This document shows positions 12,304 through 23,889 of a stretch of 64,000 nt of DNA, one piece after another. Below the pieces are notes generated by a model. The model had not been told where the DNA came from and searched no databases. It saw only the letters and a program-made list of their open reading frames with translations. The stretch comes from Glebionis coronaria. Lineage: Eukaryota > Streptophyta > Magnoliopsida > Asterales > Asteraceae. Both the position numbers and the translations under genes were made by a program. The stretch spans positions 310,001 to 374,000 of the forward strand of contig JANFOE010000054.1 of NCBI GenBank assembly GCA_025667525.1, written 5' to 3'. Numbering within the stretch: the stretch's first letter is position 1; every line of letters starts with the position of its first letter.

Positions 12304-13719
12304 TTAGGACAACAATTCAGAGTATTTATCATGACAACCAAGAGGACAATGTTGTACCTGAGGTGAGATGCCCATAAGAGCAAACTCGTCTGCTTCTTCT
12401 GTATCTGAGAGATTCCCAGCAATCATTGCAAATACGTCAGTCGAGGACTCAGCTGATTCCAGAGTAGAAGCCTGATGATCATTCCAGTTGACCATAGAGT
12501 CAACAGATACCAGTGCCTTCTTGTCATCTTTTATCTCCTGAACCTTGAAAGCGGAGTACCTGCTCTTCTCCTGATCATTCTTGCTAGGGCACTCCCTTGC
12601 AAAGTGACCTTGTTGCTGGCAGTTATAGCATCGAACCTTGCTTCTGTCGAATCTTGCTGGCTCCCGAGGGTTGTAATTAAATTTTCGTCCCGCTTTCTTC
12701 TCAAACTTGTGAACCCTAAGAGTGAGCATGGCCATCTGCCATTTAAGATCCATTTCATCCAGGTCAAGTTTATCGACCTGTTTGAAGTCATCAAAAGCAA
12801 GTTGTTGTTCAACATTAACATCAGCCACAAAAGAATGAAGAACGGCTTCTACCATACTACCAGACTTGACAGTAGGATCAGTAGCAGAAGTATGCTGAAA
12901 AGTGTGCTGAGAGGACACAGTATTGCTTGGGCTACTTGCATATGACATAGGACTGGATGCCATAGAACTCACAAAGGCAGAATTAGCAGGAGTGGGAAAA
13001 GAGTCACTTGAATATCCTCGCACATGAGGTTCAAAAGTTCTGAGCTTATGAAACAGATCATCAAAGTTGAGGTAGTCAAGCCCACCTTTGGCTTTGAGAG
13101 AGATCACCACCTGATTCCATGAGTAGGGTAAGGCTTTAAAAAACCTTGCATTAATATCACCATCATCAGGCTTTGACCGAAGTTGATTTAATTGGCTCAA
13201 TATCTTCTGGAACCTGTCATACCCCTGATGTAAGCCTTCAGTCTCTGAGATTTTGAATTCTGTGAATTCATCTCTCAGCATGGATGTTCGCATTTTCTTT
13301 GACTCCTCATTCCCACCAAACCTAGCTTTTATACCATTCCAGATCACTCTGGCATCATCCAAATGGTAGAAGTCACCCATGTGATCTTCAGGAAGAGATT
13401 GGAGCAAAATCGTTTTTGCTTTAACCTCCTTCTGAATAGCTATGATTTCTTCATGAGTTTTAGGGTCAAGAAGAGTAATATTACCACTCTTGTCTCTTCC
13501 AGTAAGCTTCCTGCTGTTCCCATTCAGAATGATCTTCCAAAGATCTTGATCAGTATTGGTGATCCACCATTCCATCTTCATTGCCCAGTTATCATATTCA
13601 TCCTTTTTTAGAAGAGGGAATTTTCCATTTGTGTTGGAGACCGTAGCAAAGATCTGCTGAGGTTGCACGATTTTAGGAGTGTTGTCTTCTCCTGTTTGAG
13701 TAGAAGATGAGGCAGACAT
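12304..13719 (-). CDS. Copia gag (capsid/nucleocapsid), prematurely stopped
   Basis: This 471-codon frame starts with ATG at 13719, about 60 bp after the primer-binding site. The capsid region contains FPLLKKDEYDNWAMKMEWW and a UBN2-type core (QLNQLRSKPDDGDINARF). A CCHC zinc knuckle, CYNCQQQGHFAREC, follows. It ends at a TAA that keeps the frame of the next ORF, consistent with a single nonsense mutation. Its role would be packaging retrotransposon RNA in cytoplasmic particles. Confidence 0.85.
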   Translation of the reverse strand: MSASSSTQTGEDNTPKIVQPQQIFATVSNTNGKFPLLKKDEYDNWAMKMEWWITNTDQDLWKIILNGNSRKLTGRDKSGNITLLDPKTHEEIIAIQKEVKAKTILLQSLPEDHMGDFYHLDDARVIWNGIKARFGGNEESKKMRTSMLRDEFTEFKISETEGLHQGYDRFQKILSQLNQLRSKPDDGDINARFFKALPYSWNQVVISLKAKGGLDYLNFDDLFHKLRTFEPHVRGYSSDSFPTPANSAFVSSMASSPMSYASSPSNTVSSQHTFQHTSATDPTVKSGSMVEAVLHSFVADVNVEQQLAFDDFKQVDKLDLDEMDLKWQMAMLTLRVHKFEKKAGRKFNYNPREPARFDRSKVRCYNCQQQGHFARECPSKNDQEKSRYSAFKVQEIKDDKKALVSVDSMVNWNDHQASTLESAESSTDVFAMIAGNLSDTEEADEFALMGISPQVQHCPLGCHDKYSELLS

Positions 13720-13779
13720 GATAAAACAAAAATGTCAGTAATAATAAAACTTGATTCTTCTGGTATAGAGACCCTCCCA

Positions 13780-13792
13780 GGCTCTGATACCA
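13780..13792 (-). other. Copia primer binding site (initiator tRNA-Met)
   Basis: The minus strand reads TGGTATCAGAGCC, the standard plant Copia site complementary to the 3' end of initiator tRNA-Met. It lies 2 nt inside the 5' LTR. Confidence 0.9.
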
Positions 13793-13794
13793 CT

Positions 13795-14259
13795 AGTTGG
13801 GTCTACTAGATGTAGATCTTGCAGCCTGTGAGGACCGGTGAATGACTTCTGTAATCACAAGTCAAACTACAGAGAGACTCTATACACAATATGAATGTAG
13901 AATACAAATATAATAAAGAAGAACAGAATAACTATAAAGACTTGATCCTTTCTAAGGATTTCTAATATTGATAATGAATAGAACTACGTTTGGTGAAGGT
14001 GTATATAACCCTTCTGCCTAAGGTTCCTTTTATACTACAAGGAAACCCTAATACAGCATTAAAGAAAACGTGTAAAACTGATATGCATATCCTTTCCTAA
14101 CATATCTCATGCATATCCTAACAGAATATTAAGTAAATAATAAAGTTTGACTTCGACTAGGACTAGGAGCACGACTTGCTCCTACTACTACTAAGACCAG
14201 GAGGAACTACATACCTCCTAGTCTACCTATTACATATAACTATTACAATGGTCCTAACA
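13795..14259 (-). repeat. Copia 5' LTR
   Basis: A 465-bp LTR matching the one at 8467-8931. Its inner terminal base differs (A for T on the plus strand), so the terminal CA of the LTR reads CT. It is next to the primer-binding site on the left and the TATCG target duplication on the right. Confidence 0.9.
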
Positions 14260-14499
14260 TATCGTTAACTATCTGTCGTTTAATAATTCTGCAACTATAC
14301 ACGAGAAATATCAGCAACAACGTTGTTGTTTTACTATTGCAGGCATGCATAAATAAATAAGATAGATGTTGGTGTTGTCTGCATGTTTTTTGTGTATAGA
14401 TTTGATTCTATAATGTTTGTTGTATGTGTCGTATAGGATGTCCGATCCTTATGTCGACAGTTAAAATTTCTTGATCCTATGGATACACGAGGGCGCTCT

Positions 14500-17127
14500 C
14501 TATGTATAAAAATGGAGGAGCTGATCAGGGTCAGTGATAGAACAACACTGTAAGAAGGATTTTCTCAGTTCCTCGAGCTTCGTTTTTACTTCTTCCATGT
14601 TAGGCCTTTTCTTGCCCTCTAGCTCGATACAGTCTTTCGCAAGGTTGGCAACGAGTTTGATATGCTCATTAAGCCCATTTAGCTTAACCTGATCATCAAG
14701 TATTTGAATCAAGGAACCCCTTTCTAATGATGAAACAAAAAACATTGCCAAACCCAAATCACTTTCGGTTCCATCATGCGAAAATACCTTTCTGCCCGTA
14801 AGCAACTCCACAAGAAACATGCCAAAACTATAAACATCACTCTTCTCGGTTAAAATTCCTGACCGGAAGTACTCAGGATCTATGTATCCGAGAGTCCCAT
14901 GTACCAATGTGTGCACGTGACTCTGATCAATAGGAATGAACTTTGAGATGCCGAAATCAGATACCTTAGCGGTGTAGTCATCGGTCAAAAGTATGTTTGA
15001 TGATTTAATATCTCTATGAATGATTTGTGTAGTTGAGTGTATATAAGCAAGTGCTTCTGCAGTTTGTGTGGCTATGTTTAGACGCCTTTCAAACGGCAGT
15101 GAAGAAAAAAACCTGTTGTCATGTTCGTGTAGGTGGTTGAAGACAGTTTTGTTGGTTACAAACTCGTAAACTAGGACTGGAGTATGCGTCTCTAGGCAAC
15201 ATCCCAATAGCTTGACCACGTTCGGGTGGCTTATTTCAGATAGAATGATCACCTCGTTGATGAATTGCTCAATCTGGTTTTTGTCAATTGACTTGGACGT
15301 TTTGATGGCGACGGTTATTTTATCTTCCAATGTACCTTTATAAACTGTACCATAGCCTCCTTCACCTATGACGTTGCTTTTGTGAAAGTTGTCGGTTGCT
15401 TTTTCAAGAGCTCGTGCTGAAAATATCTTGGCTATGTGGTTTGATTGTTTTGCTTCAAAGAGAAGTCTCTGTAAGATCAGGCCACCGTTTTTCTTGAAAA
15501 GCATCTCCCTACTCTTAATGATATTACGTTGTCTGAGTCCACAATATAGAATAAGCGTAAACACAAGTGAAGCTGCGATGCCCATGCTTATTCCTGCAGA
15601 TTAACAGAATTCCATATCAGGGTAAATCCGTACATTTGCTAAATCAGTAGAAGTGACCTAAGCTTATCATACTCCAACTAGCTATATATGTGACCTTCTA
15701 CACATGACCTGAACCCTAGGTGAGCCTGACCCTTTGTTGAGCCTTCTGACGCTAACTATCAACCCGGGGCTAGTGATTTCAGAAAAGTTCTGTCCTAGTT
15801 TTGTAGCTTATTGGATCGTACATGAATCTAATCAAGACTTAAGCTTACACACACACACGTACCGGCCTAAGAGCCTTGCCATTACAAACTAAGCCAATTC
15901 CATGCTACTCATGTTTTCCTAAATATCTTTTTTTTTTATAAATTTAATGCGAGTGTATACCCTGGTATTGAATCTTGGAAATGTTACCGCCACCTGGTGA
16001 CAGGCTTGTAACCGCTGTGACAGCATATATGCATCCGGTCCCATTCCTCCGACCATCACCCTGCTGTCCAGAGGGGCATGAGCAATTGTAGCCACCCTTC
16101 GTGTTAACACAACCATATCCGCATTCATTTTGTCCTGCACACTCGTCGATATCTGAAAAATATCACAGAACTTCTTAACAGATTTGCCATGTTGCAAGTA
16201 TTGTATTAATTTAAAAACCTGCAGGTAAATAAACAAATACAGTAATTTGCTACCTTTACAACCATTTGGGAGATATGCGTTCCCCTTGTACCCTTGAGCA
16301 CATTGACACCGATACCCGAAGTGCCTTGTCTTGGATCCATCAAGAACGTTTATGCACACGCTATTCTCTTGACAAAGATAACTACTATTCGTCTTCTTAG
16401 CTGTTTCACAACTTATCATATCCCCGACCGACCATTTAAGAACAACAGGAGTTCGTTCATGCATGGTACCAAAATCCCTTCTAGTAAAGTTATATCGACC
16501 TTTCTCAACAATAAATCCATACGTGCAGTTATCGTAACGCCATTTCCCAACAATATCCGTCGCCCTACTTGTATGAATCCTGAAATTCTTCATTCCATAA
16601 GAAATCGAAACATGGCTGCAACCCGTCCCTTCACACGCATTGTCATACACGTTCTTGCAGTCAGTAGTTGATGAACATCCTGTTATATATTCTTGACTGG
16701 GCAATATCTGTATGCTAGCAGTAGCATCACATCCAACTGTAGTTAGCACGTTGAGTTCGTCTGAGAGACGGAACCTTGAAAGATTTATTAGGACACTTGA
16801 CGTGTTAGTAATAATTTCATGTCTCTCGTTATAACAACTATAGGCCGCTGGTAATAACCCACGCATATACCCATCGTTTGATATCTCCTGTACTTTAAAA
16901 GTAGTGTGCCAGATTTGTAACTTCTTGCAATCTACATAATATAATTTGTTCAAGTAGCAATTTTTTTTCGTCCCAATAGGATAAGGAATTGTTACGTTCC
17001 CACATTTATTTGGGCACCGAGGCAACGCTTGTGTTATTTCATCAACTGAACTTGTTGCTCTTGATAACATCATCATTAATAGTAGTACTACCATGAGATG
17101 CAGTATCAGGTTAAGCAGCAACCTCAT
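14500..17127 (-). CDS. Wall-associated receptor kinase-like protein
   Basis: Three exons: 16254-17127, 15961-16152 and 14500-15593, joined by GT-AG introns, give 719 residues. In order: a signal peptide (first 27 residues), a GUB_WAK pectin-binding-like domain starting CPNKCGNVTIPYPIG, cysteine-rich EGF-like sequence, a calcium-binding EGF in exon 2 (DIDECAGQNECGYGC), one membrane span (SMGIAASLVFTLILY) and a Ser/Thr kinase. The kinase has glycine loop GEGGYG at 432-437, lysine 453, HRD 548-550, DFG 568-570 and GTLGYIDPEYF, so it looks active. Length and exon plan fit the WAK family, whose members sit in the plasma membrane and sense cell-wall pectin. Reading exon 1 without splicing gives a false 402-codon frame through intron 1. 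Confidence 0.93.
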
Positions 17128-18368
17128 CGCGGATGTTTTTGCTTTTGTTTCTGTTTTAAGTTTTCTCGTCTACTGGACTTATTGTAATCCATCTTCGTTT
17201 ATCTATATAAACATTTGAGCCGGTCAATACACTGATGTCGATGTGACCAAGGTTTTTGTTGTCTGTCATATGATTTGGAGGTAAGCACATATGCTTACAG
17301 AACTAAAAAACATAGATATATGTTGCCGGCAGTCTTTGTCTTGAAGGTATAATAAGCTGGATTCGGCAACAAACGAGACAATGTTTTGGATTTGCTATAT
17401 TCTCCTGCAATATATGCCTACATATCCTCCTAGACACAATAATGTTAAATCAAATTCACATTCACATAAAATCATGGTAGGAAGACAGTGTTGCGGTTTG
17501 GTTTTTGGTTTTAGCATAAAACCGCCCCAAACCGCCCATGCTCACCCTTACAATTTATAACACAAAAACATACTACCATTTATCTAGTTGTCTGTCATTT
17601 TTTATGTTCACATCACGTATGATCTTTTCACAAAACCATCTCAATACCCGAGTTTGAAACCCCGATGACCCCAAGCTTGAAACCCCGACGACCCCGAGCT
17701 TGAAACCCTGATGACCACCAAGTAGTAACGACCTTCTGTCGTAATCATAGGAGTAGAAGACATACTGACAAAAAGGACATAAGTCGCTTGCGAAAAATAC
17801 AAAACTAGTCTTCTACTGTACACGACTCCCTAGGCTTACACCACAAGCATTGGACCACAACCCTATTAAAGTAACAATGGACGGGCCAAAGGCCCAAACC
17901 GCTCCGGGCAGAACAGCAAGATTGACATAAGACCACCACAAGCGGCTTCCGCAAAAGACTACCGGATCAGCTCTATGGAAGTGGATTCGCAGACACGATT
18001 AGAACAGACAACAGTCAACAGACTCTTGTCCGACAAGGGTCCCACTCCGAGCACTACCCGAAATACTAAAAAACCTTAACATTTGGCTCACCTATAAAAT
18101 GTAAACTTTGACACTCCAAAAATGTAAACCTTAACATTAAATCGTAGTCTTACACCCGAGTCTAATCGCGGGATCAATCACCACGATAAGATTAACAGTT
18201 TGCCTTCATTGTGCACGAAATCATCAAACCCAATCCTTTTTAATACAAGACTAACCTGCAAAACCCATCCGCAAGCGACCCAACCCATCGGGTAAGGTTA
18301 TTAAGACCCCCCTAAAACCCCATATGTACCCGCCCTGAATTTCGCACTTTTTCCTGTTCATATGACAG
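17128..18368. other. Spacer between divergent kinase and PPR genes
   Basis: This region should hold the promoters of both divergent genes. 17620-17820 is duplicated at 7621-7800, with short repeats such as GAAACCCCGATGACC. About 500 bp (17825-18345) is present here but missing from the duplicate. No gene is visible. Confidence 0.5.
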
Positions 18369-20195
18369 ATGACAACCCAACACAATCTTGTGCAGATTCT
18401 GAAACTAACCAAAACCAACCCATTTTCACTAAAACTAACCCAACAAACCCATGCACAACTATACTCCTTAAACCTCCTCCAAAACCCCATTTTCACAACC
18501 CATCTCATCACTGCATATTTTAACTCTAACGACCCGTTTCAAGCTCGTAAGCTTTTCGACACCATTGTGATCAAAGATACACCTTTATGGAACACATTGC
18601 TTAATGGTTTTGTCAAGAACCATCTTTATAACCAAAGTTACGACGTTTTTTTCAAAATGGGTCAAAATGGGGTTTTGGGTGATGAGTATACTTTTTCGAC
18701 GTTGGCTAAGGTTTCTGGGGTTGTTGGAGATTTGGGTGTTGGAAAATGGGTTCATGGGAAGTGTGTTAAGTACGGGTTGGTTTCGGATAGTGTGGTGGGG
18801 AGCTCGTTGATGTCGATGTACGGGAAATGTGGTGGGAGTGGGAGTGGGAGGGATGATTTGTGTAGAGTGTTTGAGGAAATGACGAAAAGGAGTGTTTCGT
18901 CGTGGAATGTTATGTTGTCCAGATGTGTTGATGGTGAGAATGGGGAGAAAGCGTTTTCGTTTGTGAAGTGTATGTTAATGGAAGGATTGAAGCCTAATGA
19001 GTTCACGTTGTCGAGTTTGCTTCCTTTGTGTGGAAGTGGATTAGTATCGGGGCGGTTTGATTATGGGAGGGAGCTTCATTGTTACATCATAAGGAATGAA
19101 ATGAACGTTGATGTGGACTCGAGTGTTCACCTCGATTGCTGTTTAATAGATATGTATTCACGGCGTTGTAAAGTAAGTTTAGCTCGAGTAATCTTTGACA
19201 GGATGAGGTTTAAGAATGTTTTTGCCTGGACAGCAATGATGAGTGGCTATCTTCAAAACGGCGATCCTGATGAAACTGTGCTGATATTTCGTGAAATGCT
19301 AAGACGTCGGGTGGAACTGAATGACGTCACTCTACTAACTGTTTTTCCGGCTTGTAGCTTAGTTGGAGGGTTGTCAGGAGTAGAGCAAGTTCACGGGTTT
19401 TCTGTTAAAAAAGGTTTTGCTAATCATACGTCTTTATGCAACTCTTTAATAGATATGTACTCTAAAAACGGTCTTTTAAGCTATGCAGTAAAAGTTTTTG
19501 ATCACGAGTGTTTCTCAAAAGATGCAATCTCGTGGAGTTCTATAGTATCGGGATATGGGTTACATGGGAAAGGTCAAGAAGCTGTTGATTTGTATGATAA
19601 GATGCTTACAAGTGGAATTAAACCGGATGCAATTAGCGTCGTTGGTGTTCTTTCTGCGTGTAGTAGATCAGGTTTGGTCGAAAAGGGTCTTGATGTTTAT
19701 GATAAGGCGATAAGTGTTTACAGGATTGAACCGACGATGGAGATGTGTTCTTGTGTGGTTGACTTGTTAGGACGATCAGGTCAACTCGATGAAGCTTTGA
19801 AATTTATCAAGACGATGAGTTTAGAACCTGGACCGAGCGTATGGGGTGCTTTCGTGAGTGCTTGTATGGTGCATGCAGACCATGAGACTAAAGTCTTGGC
19901 TTATAAAGCGCTTATCGAAGTTGAACCTGAAAATCCATCTAACTATGTCTCGCTTTCCAATCTTTATGCAAGTTCCAAAAAGTGGGATTCTGTCGCGGAT
20001 ATAAGAAGAAAGATGAATGAAAGAAGGTTGAGAAAGGTGCCTGGCTGCAGTTGGATTACGATTGACAGCAAAATTCACGGCTTCGTTGTTGCTGATAAAG
20101 CACATCCTGCATCCGACAAGATCTACGATAGCTTGAATGGACTACTTCTGGTTATGACTAGACCCTGGTCCGGATATGTTAAGGGGGATATTTAA
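18369..20195 (+). CDS. Pentatricopeptide repeat protein, PLS class with E/E+ tail
   Basis: An intron-free 608-codon frame from the ATG at 18369. Repeating motifs typical of plant PLS-type PPR proteins run throughout, for example VGSSLMSMYGKCG, NVFAWTAMMSGYLQNGDPDE, CNSLIDMYSKNG and DAISWSSIVSGYGLHGKGQE. The C-terminus has the E/E+ signature (LSNLYASSKKWDSVADIR, then VPGCSWITIDSKIHGFVV) and lacks a DYW deaminase domain. Such proteins bind organellar RNA and usually support C-to-U editing in plastids or mitochondria; the target cannot be told from sequence. A truncated copy lies at 7968. The 3' end faces the transporter gene. Confidence 0.93.
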   Translation: MTTQHNLVQILKLTKTNPFSLKLTQQTHAQLYSLNLLQNPIFTTHLITAYFNSNDPFQARKLFDTIVIKDTPLWNTLLNGFVKNHLYNQSYDVFFKMGQNGVLGDEYTFSTLAKVSGVVGDLGVGKWVHGKCVKYGLVSDSVVGSSLMSMYGKCGGSGSGRDDLCRVFEEMTKRSVSSWNVMLSRCVDGENGEKAFSFVKCMLMEGLKPNEFTLSSLLPLCGSGLVSGRFDYGRELHCYIIRNEMNVDVDSSVHLDCCLIDMYSRRCKVSLARVIFDRMRFKNVFAWTAMMSGYLQNGDPDETVLIFREMLRRRVELNDVTLLTVFPACSLVGGLSGVEQVHGFSVKKGFANHTSLCNSLIDMYSKNGLLSYAVKVFDHECFSKDAISWSSIVSGYGLHGKGQEAVDLYDKMLTSGIKPDAISVVGVLSACSRSGLVEKGLDVYDKAISVYRIEPTMEMCSCVVDLLGRSGQLDEALKFIKTMSLEPGPSVWGAFVSACMVHADHETKVLAYKALIEVEPENPSNYVSLSNLYASSKKWDSVADIRRKMNERRLRKVPGCSWITIDSKIHGFVVADKAHPASDKIYDSLNGLLLVMTRPWSGYVKGDI

Positions 20196-20618
20196 CCTCG
20201 AAATCTAACTTTTTTTGTACATTCGACATTGATAAGACAGTTTTTCGTCGTGTTTGTGTTTTTTGTAACGTGAACTCTTGGTGCTTAATTTTGTTCATAC
20301 GAGTTACTAGATTGGTCACGTTACATTGATTCTTATAGCTAGATTCATTTGGTCAACAACATACTCAATCCCGCTGGAGCGAGGTATGGATGAGGTGAAC
20401 TTGGTTAAACAGGTCGATAACGTTTGTAGGTCTTGTTTCAACTTATAACCAGAAACGCGGTAACCTTTCATTTACCATGAACAAAATTGGATTATATAAC
20501 ATTAAGGTAAAAAAAATCGACGTTCTTTACATGTTGGCTACTATACACAGTTAAAGAAATCGACCTAACCTAGCTTATGTTATAACTCTGCATCTAAAGA
20601 TTCTTGATTTCTGAATCT
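20196..20618. other. Spacer between convergent genes
   Basis: About 420 bp between the PPR stop and the transporter stop on the opposite strand. It probably holds both 3' untranslated regions. No element or RNA gene was seen. Confidence 0.5.
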
Positions 20619-23600
20619 TCACCTCTGCGCCTCCGATTCTCTTTGTCTTCGGTAAACAAAAACCATATTAAACACAACTCTTCCAACTCGTCGGGTCCTT
20701 CTCCTCCTTTTACTCAAGGCCGTCTTCTTTTCCTTCTCACCTATAAATGTTGGTACATTCTGAATCCAAAACACGGGCACCAATGCTGCTAAAAACTGAA
20801 TCGCAATTCCTACAGGAAGGTTTGAATAGTCAACCGATGTTATTCCAAGACACGAAGCCATTCCAACACCTAAGAACCCGCTACAAATTGATGATAAACA
20901 AAGGGCCGAAGCTAAGAATGACATCAGCGACCCTTCACAGCCTGCAGGGGCTAAACTTGCAAAAAGGACTTGAAAAGGAAGAAGCTTGAACTGTGCAATT
21001 ATTTCTGCTATGCCCGAAATACACATAACAAAAATGTCGTTCGGGATTCCAAATTTGAGATTTATTTGCTTCACGAGAACAAGATCAAGAAGTAGGGAAG
21101 ATGCGTATAGTATTTGAACAGTCCCAATTAGTTTCCTCATGGAGATAGTTTTAAAGTAGCGGTCGTATAGTACGGTTAGAGCTAACAACATCAACTGACC
21201 CATAACTTTGGACATCCCGATGATTGAAGGATCAAGATTCAAGACTTGAGTCTGGTAACAAAATAAAGAACCCGATAATATTGGAACCATGGATATGGAA
21301 GCTACAACCCACGCAAGTGAACGATAAACACCATCGTCTTTAATAGCCACAATGAGGTTAGAAAACTGTTCCTGAATACTTGATGATATCGATTCATGAT
21401 GATTTAAAGCCTGAGGTAAACCAAGAGACTCTTCTTTTGTAGTCGAGAATAATACTAATTGGAGGGATAGTAAGGATGCGAAGATTACGAACATGAATTT
21501 CGGTTGACGTGTTTTTAAAAGGAAAAAACCGCCTAGACAATTGCCTAAAACTCCACCTGCAGCTAAAGCCATCATGGCATAAGACTGTAGACCGTTTATC
21601 TTATTCTTTTGACCATACTCTGCAACCAGTGCGTCTTTTGCAACTTCTGTAATGGATGCTCCAAGATTACTGATCAGAACACAAGCCATCAGAATCGGTA
21701 ATATTTCACTGGCACTTGGGACCGATGCCATAGAACCCCATGCCAATATCTGCAGCAAAACTGAAAATATTGATATCAATCACTCGAAATCTACAGGTAT
21801 TACATAACTTAGTAAATTCAGCAAATGCATATTTCGAATGTTAGAGGAAGTTAGGTAACAGGTACGCATGGGTCGTGTGACCCAACCTGTCCCGATTTGA
21901 CCCATATCAACCTTGTCAGCCTAACATCACCATCCTAAAAGACGTTGTTCAATTCTACGATAGCAAAATTTATGGATGCATATCAAGTCAAAACAAAAAT
22001 GGACAAGGACTTATGACCTTATGTACACTGCCCACTTGTCATACATTCTAAACTTCAAAAGGCCCGCCACATCAGTAGCTATTTGGTCAACTTTATACAA
22101 AAATAGAAATATAATTCAACTCTTTTTTCAATAACGTTCCAAAAAAAAACATATTTAAGTTCGGAATAACACTTGACGCAAAAACTTGGCCACCCGTGTA
22201 AGGCTGGAAACTTGGAATAGCTAGAAAGTGATTGATGTCCAATACTACAATCAATTAGATGCATAACTTAACGAATGAACGTAAGAATATTACCTAGCGA
22301 GATGAAAACTAGCTATGTGAACTACCTAATGCCACATAAACACACAAAGAGACAATAACATCAACCTACAAGTCATGTCGATGCCCAATTTGATGCTAAA
22401 CTTAGGGGGTGTTTGGGATTGCTTTTTTTTTTTTTCCTTTTCTTTTGCAGCTTATTTTTAAGCAGAAGTATTTTTATGTTATCCAAACTTCAAAATGTCT
22501 ATTTTTTATGAAACTGGAATTACTATTCAAAAAACGTACTCAACTCAAAACCTTTCATACCCTAAATTAATTTGATTGGTTTTTTCTAACAAATAATGAC
22601 TTTCAACTACTCTTAAACTTCTAAGAATAAGCAAATCCAAACACCATAAGTACTAATTTTTAAGTAGAAAAATATAAGAATTCCAAACAGCCCTTATTTT
22701 TAAGCTTATATGTGGCTTATGAGCTTATTCTTTATTCGGCTTATATTTAGACTTGTGGCTAATATAAGTTTATTATGATATGCAACAACAACAAGTCAAC
22801 AACGATACCCAATCTTGCCAGAGCCGTTTATTATACGGGTGTTTGTTTCGCGGCTTATAAAACATAAGCCGAAAATAAGTCAAATTTCGGCATATATTTC
22901 TTAAGCCCCAAATTTATGGCTTATTATGAGACTTATGGGCTTATATAAGTTTGTCATATCATAATAAACTTATATAAGCCCATAAGTCTCAAAATAAGCC
23001 ACAAATTTGAGGCTTATGAAATATAAGTCAAAATCAAATAAGCTCATAAGCCCAAATATAAGCTATTACACCCCCTAAGTAGAAACATAAACATCATATA
23101 ACTCGAGTACTCGACAACACCAATGCAATCAAAAGACACCACAGTACAAAACTAACCTCCAATAGAAACATAAGGCAACCTATGAGCACCACCGATATAG
23201 AAAACATCGGACAACATCCCATAAACCGGTTTGGCCACCATAGGCAACATCCCGAAGCTCTGCACTAACTGCAAACTCGAAGGACTCAAATCCATACCAT
23301 TCGCCATATGAAAATTCAACCCTAGCCAAGGAAAACACCTAAACCCTTGCACCCAATACCCAAATCCACACAAATTCAAAAATTCTCTCATCCCATTATC
23401 TTTTTCAATCCCCTTTTTTTTCTTAACCTTATTCAAATAAAACACAACAGGATCATCCACCATATCACTTTTCACATCAGTACTACTGTTTTTTTTACTC
23501 AAGATTTTCATGGGTCTTTTAGAAAACTTCAAAAAAGGTTGGTGGTATTTTGAGTGAAACACAACAGGACCAACCATACCAACATTAGTACCACTAGTAC

Positions 23601-23889
23601 TGTTTTTGGTCATACAAAAAGGGTTTTCCAAGATTTTCATGGGTCTTCTAGAAAACTTCAAAAAATGAGTATTGGGTCTGTTTTTGCTCATACAAGAAGG
23701 GTTTTCCAAGATTTTCATGGGTTTTGTAGAAAACTGAAAATAATTTATGGGTTTTGTAGGAAAGTTGAAATAATTGATGGGTTTGGTAGGAAACTGGGAA
23801 AAAGACTGGTTTTCTAAGTGTTTTGAGGGGATGTTGGGAAAAAGATTGCATGAGAGTAATGGGGTATGAATGTAGGATGAAAAAGACAT
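20619..23889 (-). CDS. Folate-biopterin transporter family protein, plastid-type
   Basis: Two exons, 23157-23889 and 20619-21760, with a phase-1 GT-AG intron of about 1.4 kb, give 624 residues. The core is a 12-helix BT1/major-facilitator transporter with family hallmarks GYWVQGFRCFPWLGLNFHM, SFGMLPMVAKPVYGMLSDVF, ACVLISNLGASITEVAKDAL and AEYGQKNKINGLQSYAMMAL. Family members import folates or pterins across the chloroplast envelope; whether this one carries folate is inference. The first 160 residues are longer than usual and internally repetitive (FPTKPINYF twice, R/KPMKIL three times) and probably act as a transit peptide plus linker. The tail is strongly basic. Confidence 0.88.
22405..22693. 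mobile_element. Tourist-like MITE in transporter intron
   Basis: The ends GGGGGTGTTTGGGATTGC and GAATTCCAAACAGCCC are inverted and flanked by TTA at 22402-22404 and 22694-22696. It lies within the single intron of the transporter gene. Confidence 0.65.
22835..23085. mobile_element. Foldback MITE in transporter intron
   Basis: The centre (22912-23009) is a long near-perfect hairpin: a TTATGAGACTTATGGGCTTA arm and its inverted copy around an 11-bp loop. The outer ends read GGGTGTTTG and CACCCCC, related to the other GGTGTTTG elements in this window. No clean target duplication was found. Confidence 0.55.

Larger units (their letters stand above)
8462..14264 (-). mobile_element. Copia LTR retrotransposon lacking reverse transcriptase
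   Basis: A complete insertion of 5.8 kb (8467-14259) flanked by the 5-bp duplication TATCG at 8462-8466 and 14260-14264. Two 465-bp LTRs differ at about eight positions by eye (about 98.3% identity), so insertion was fairly recent. Read on the minus strand it has the 5' LTR, tRNA-Met primer site, gag, protease and the first part of integrase. It then runs into a stray LTR fragment, a tandem repeat region, a polypurine tract and the 3' LTR. No RT or RNase H is present, and gag has a stop codon, so it would depend on another element to move. Confidence 0.9.

Noticed and set aside
16155..16253. Open frame running through the first intron of the kinase gene
   Set aside because: Clear GT and AG sites restore the calcium-binding EGF domain in another frame, so the 402-codon reading is an artefact.
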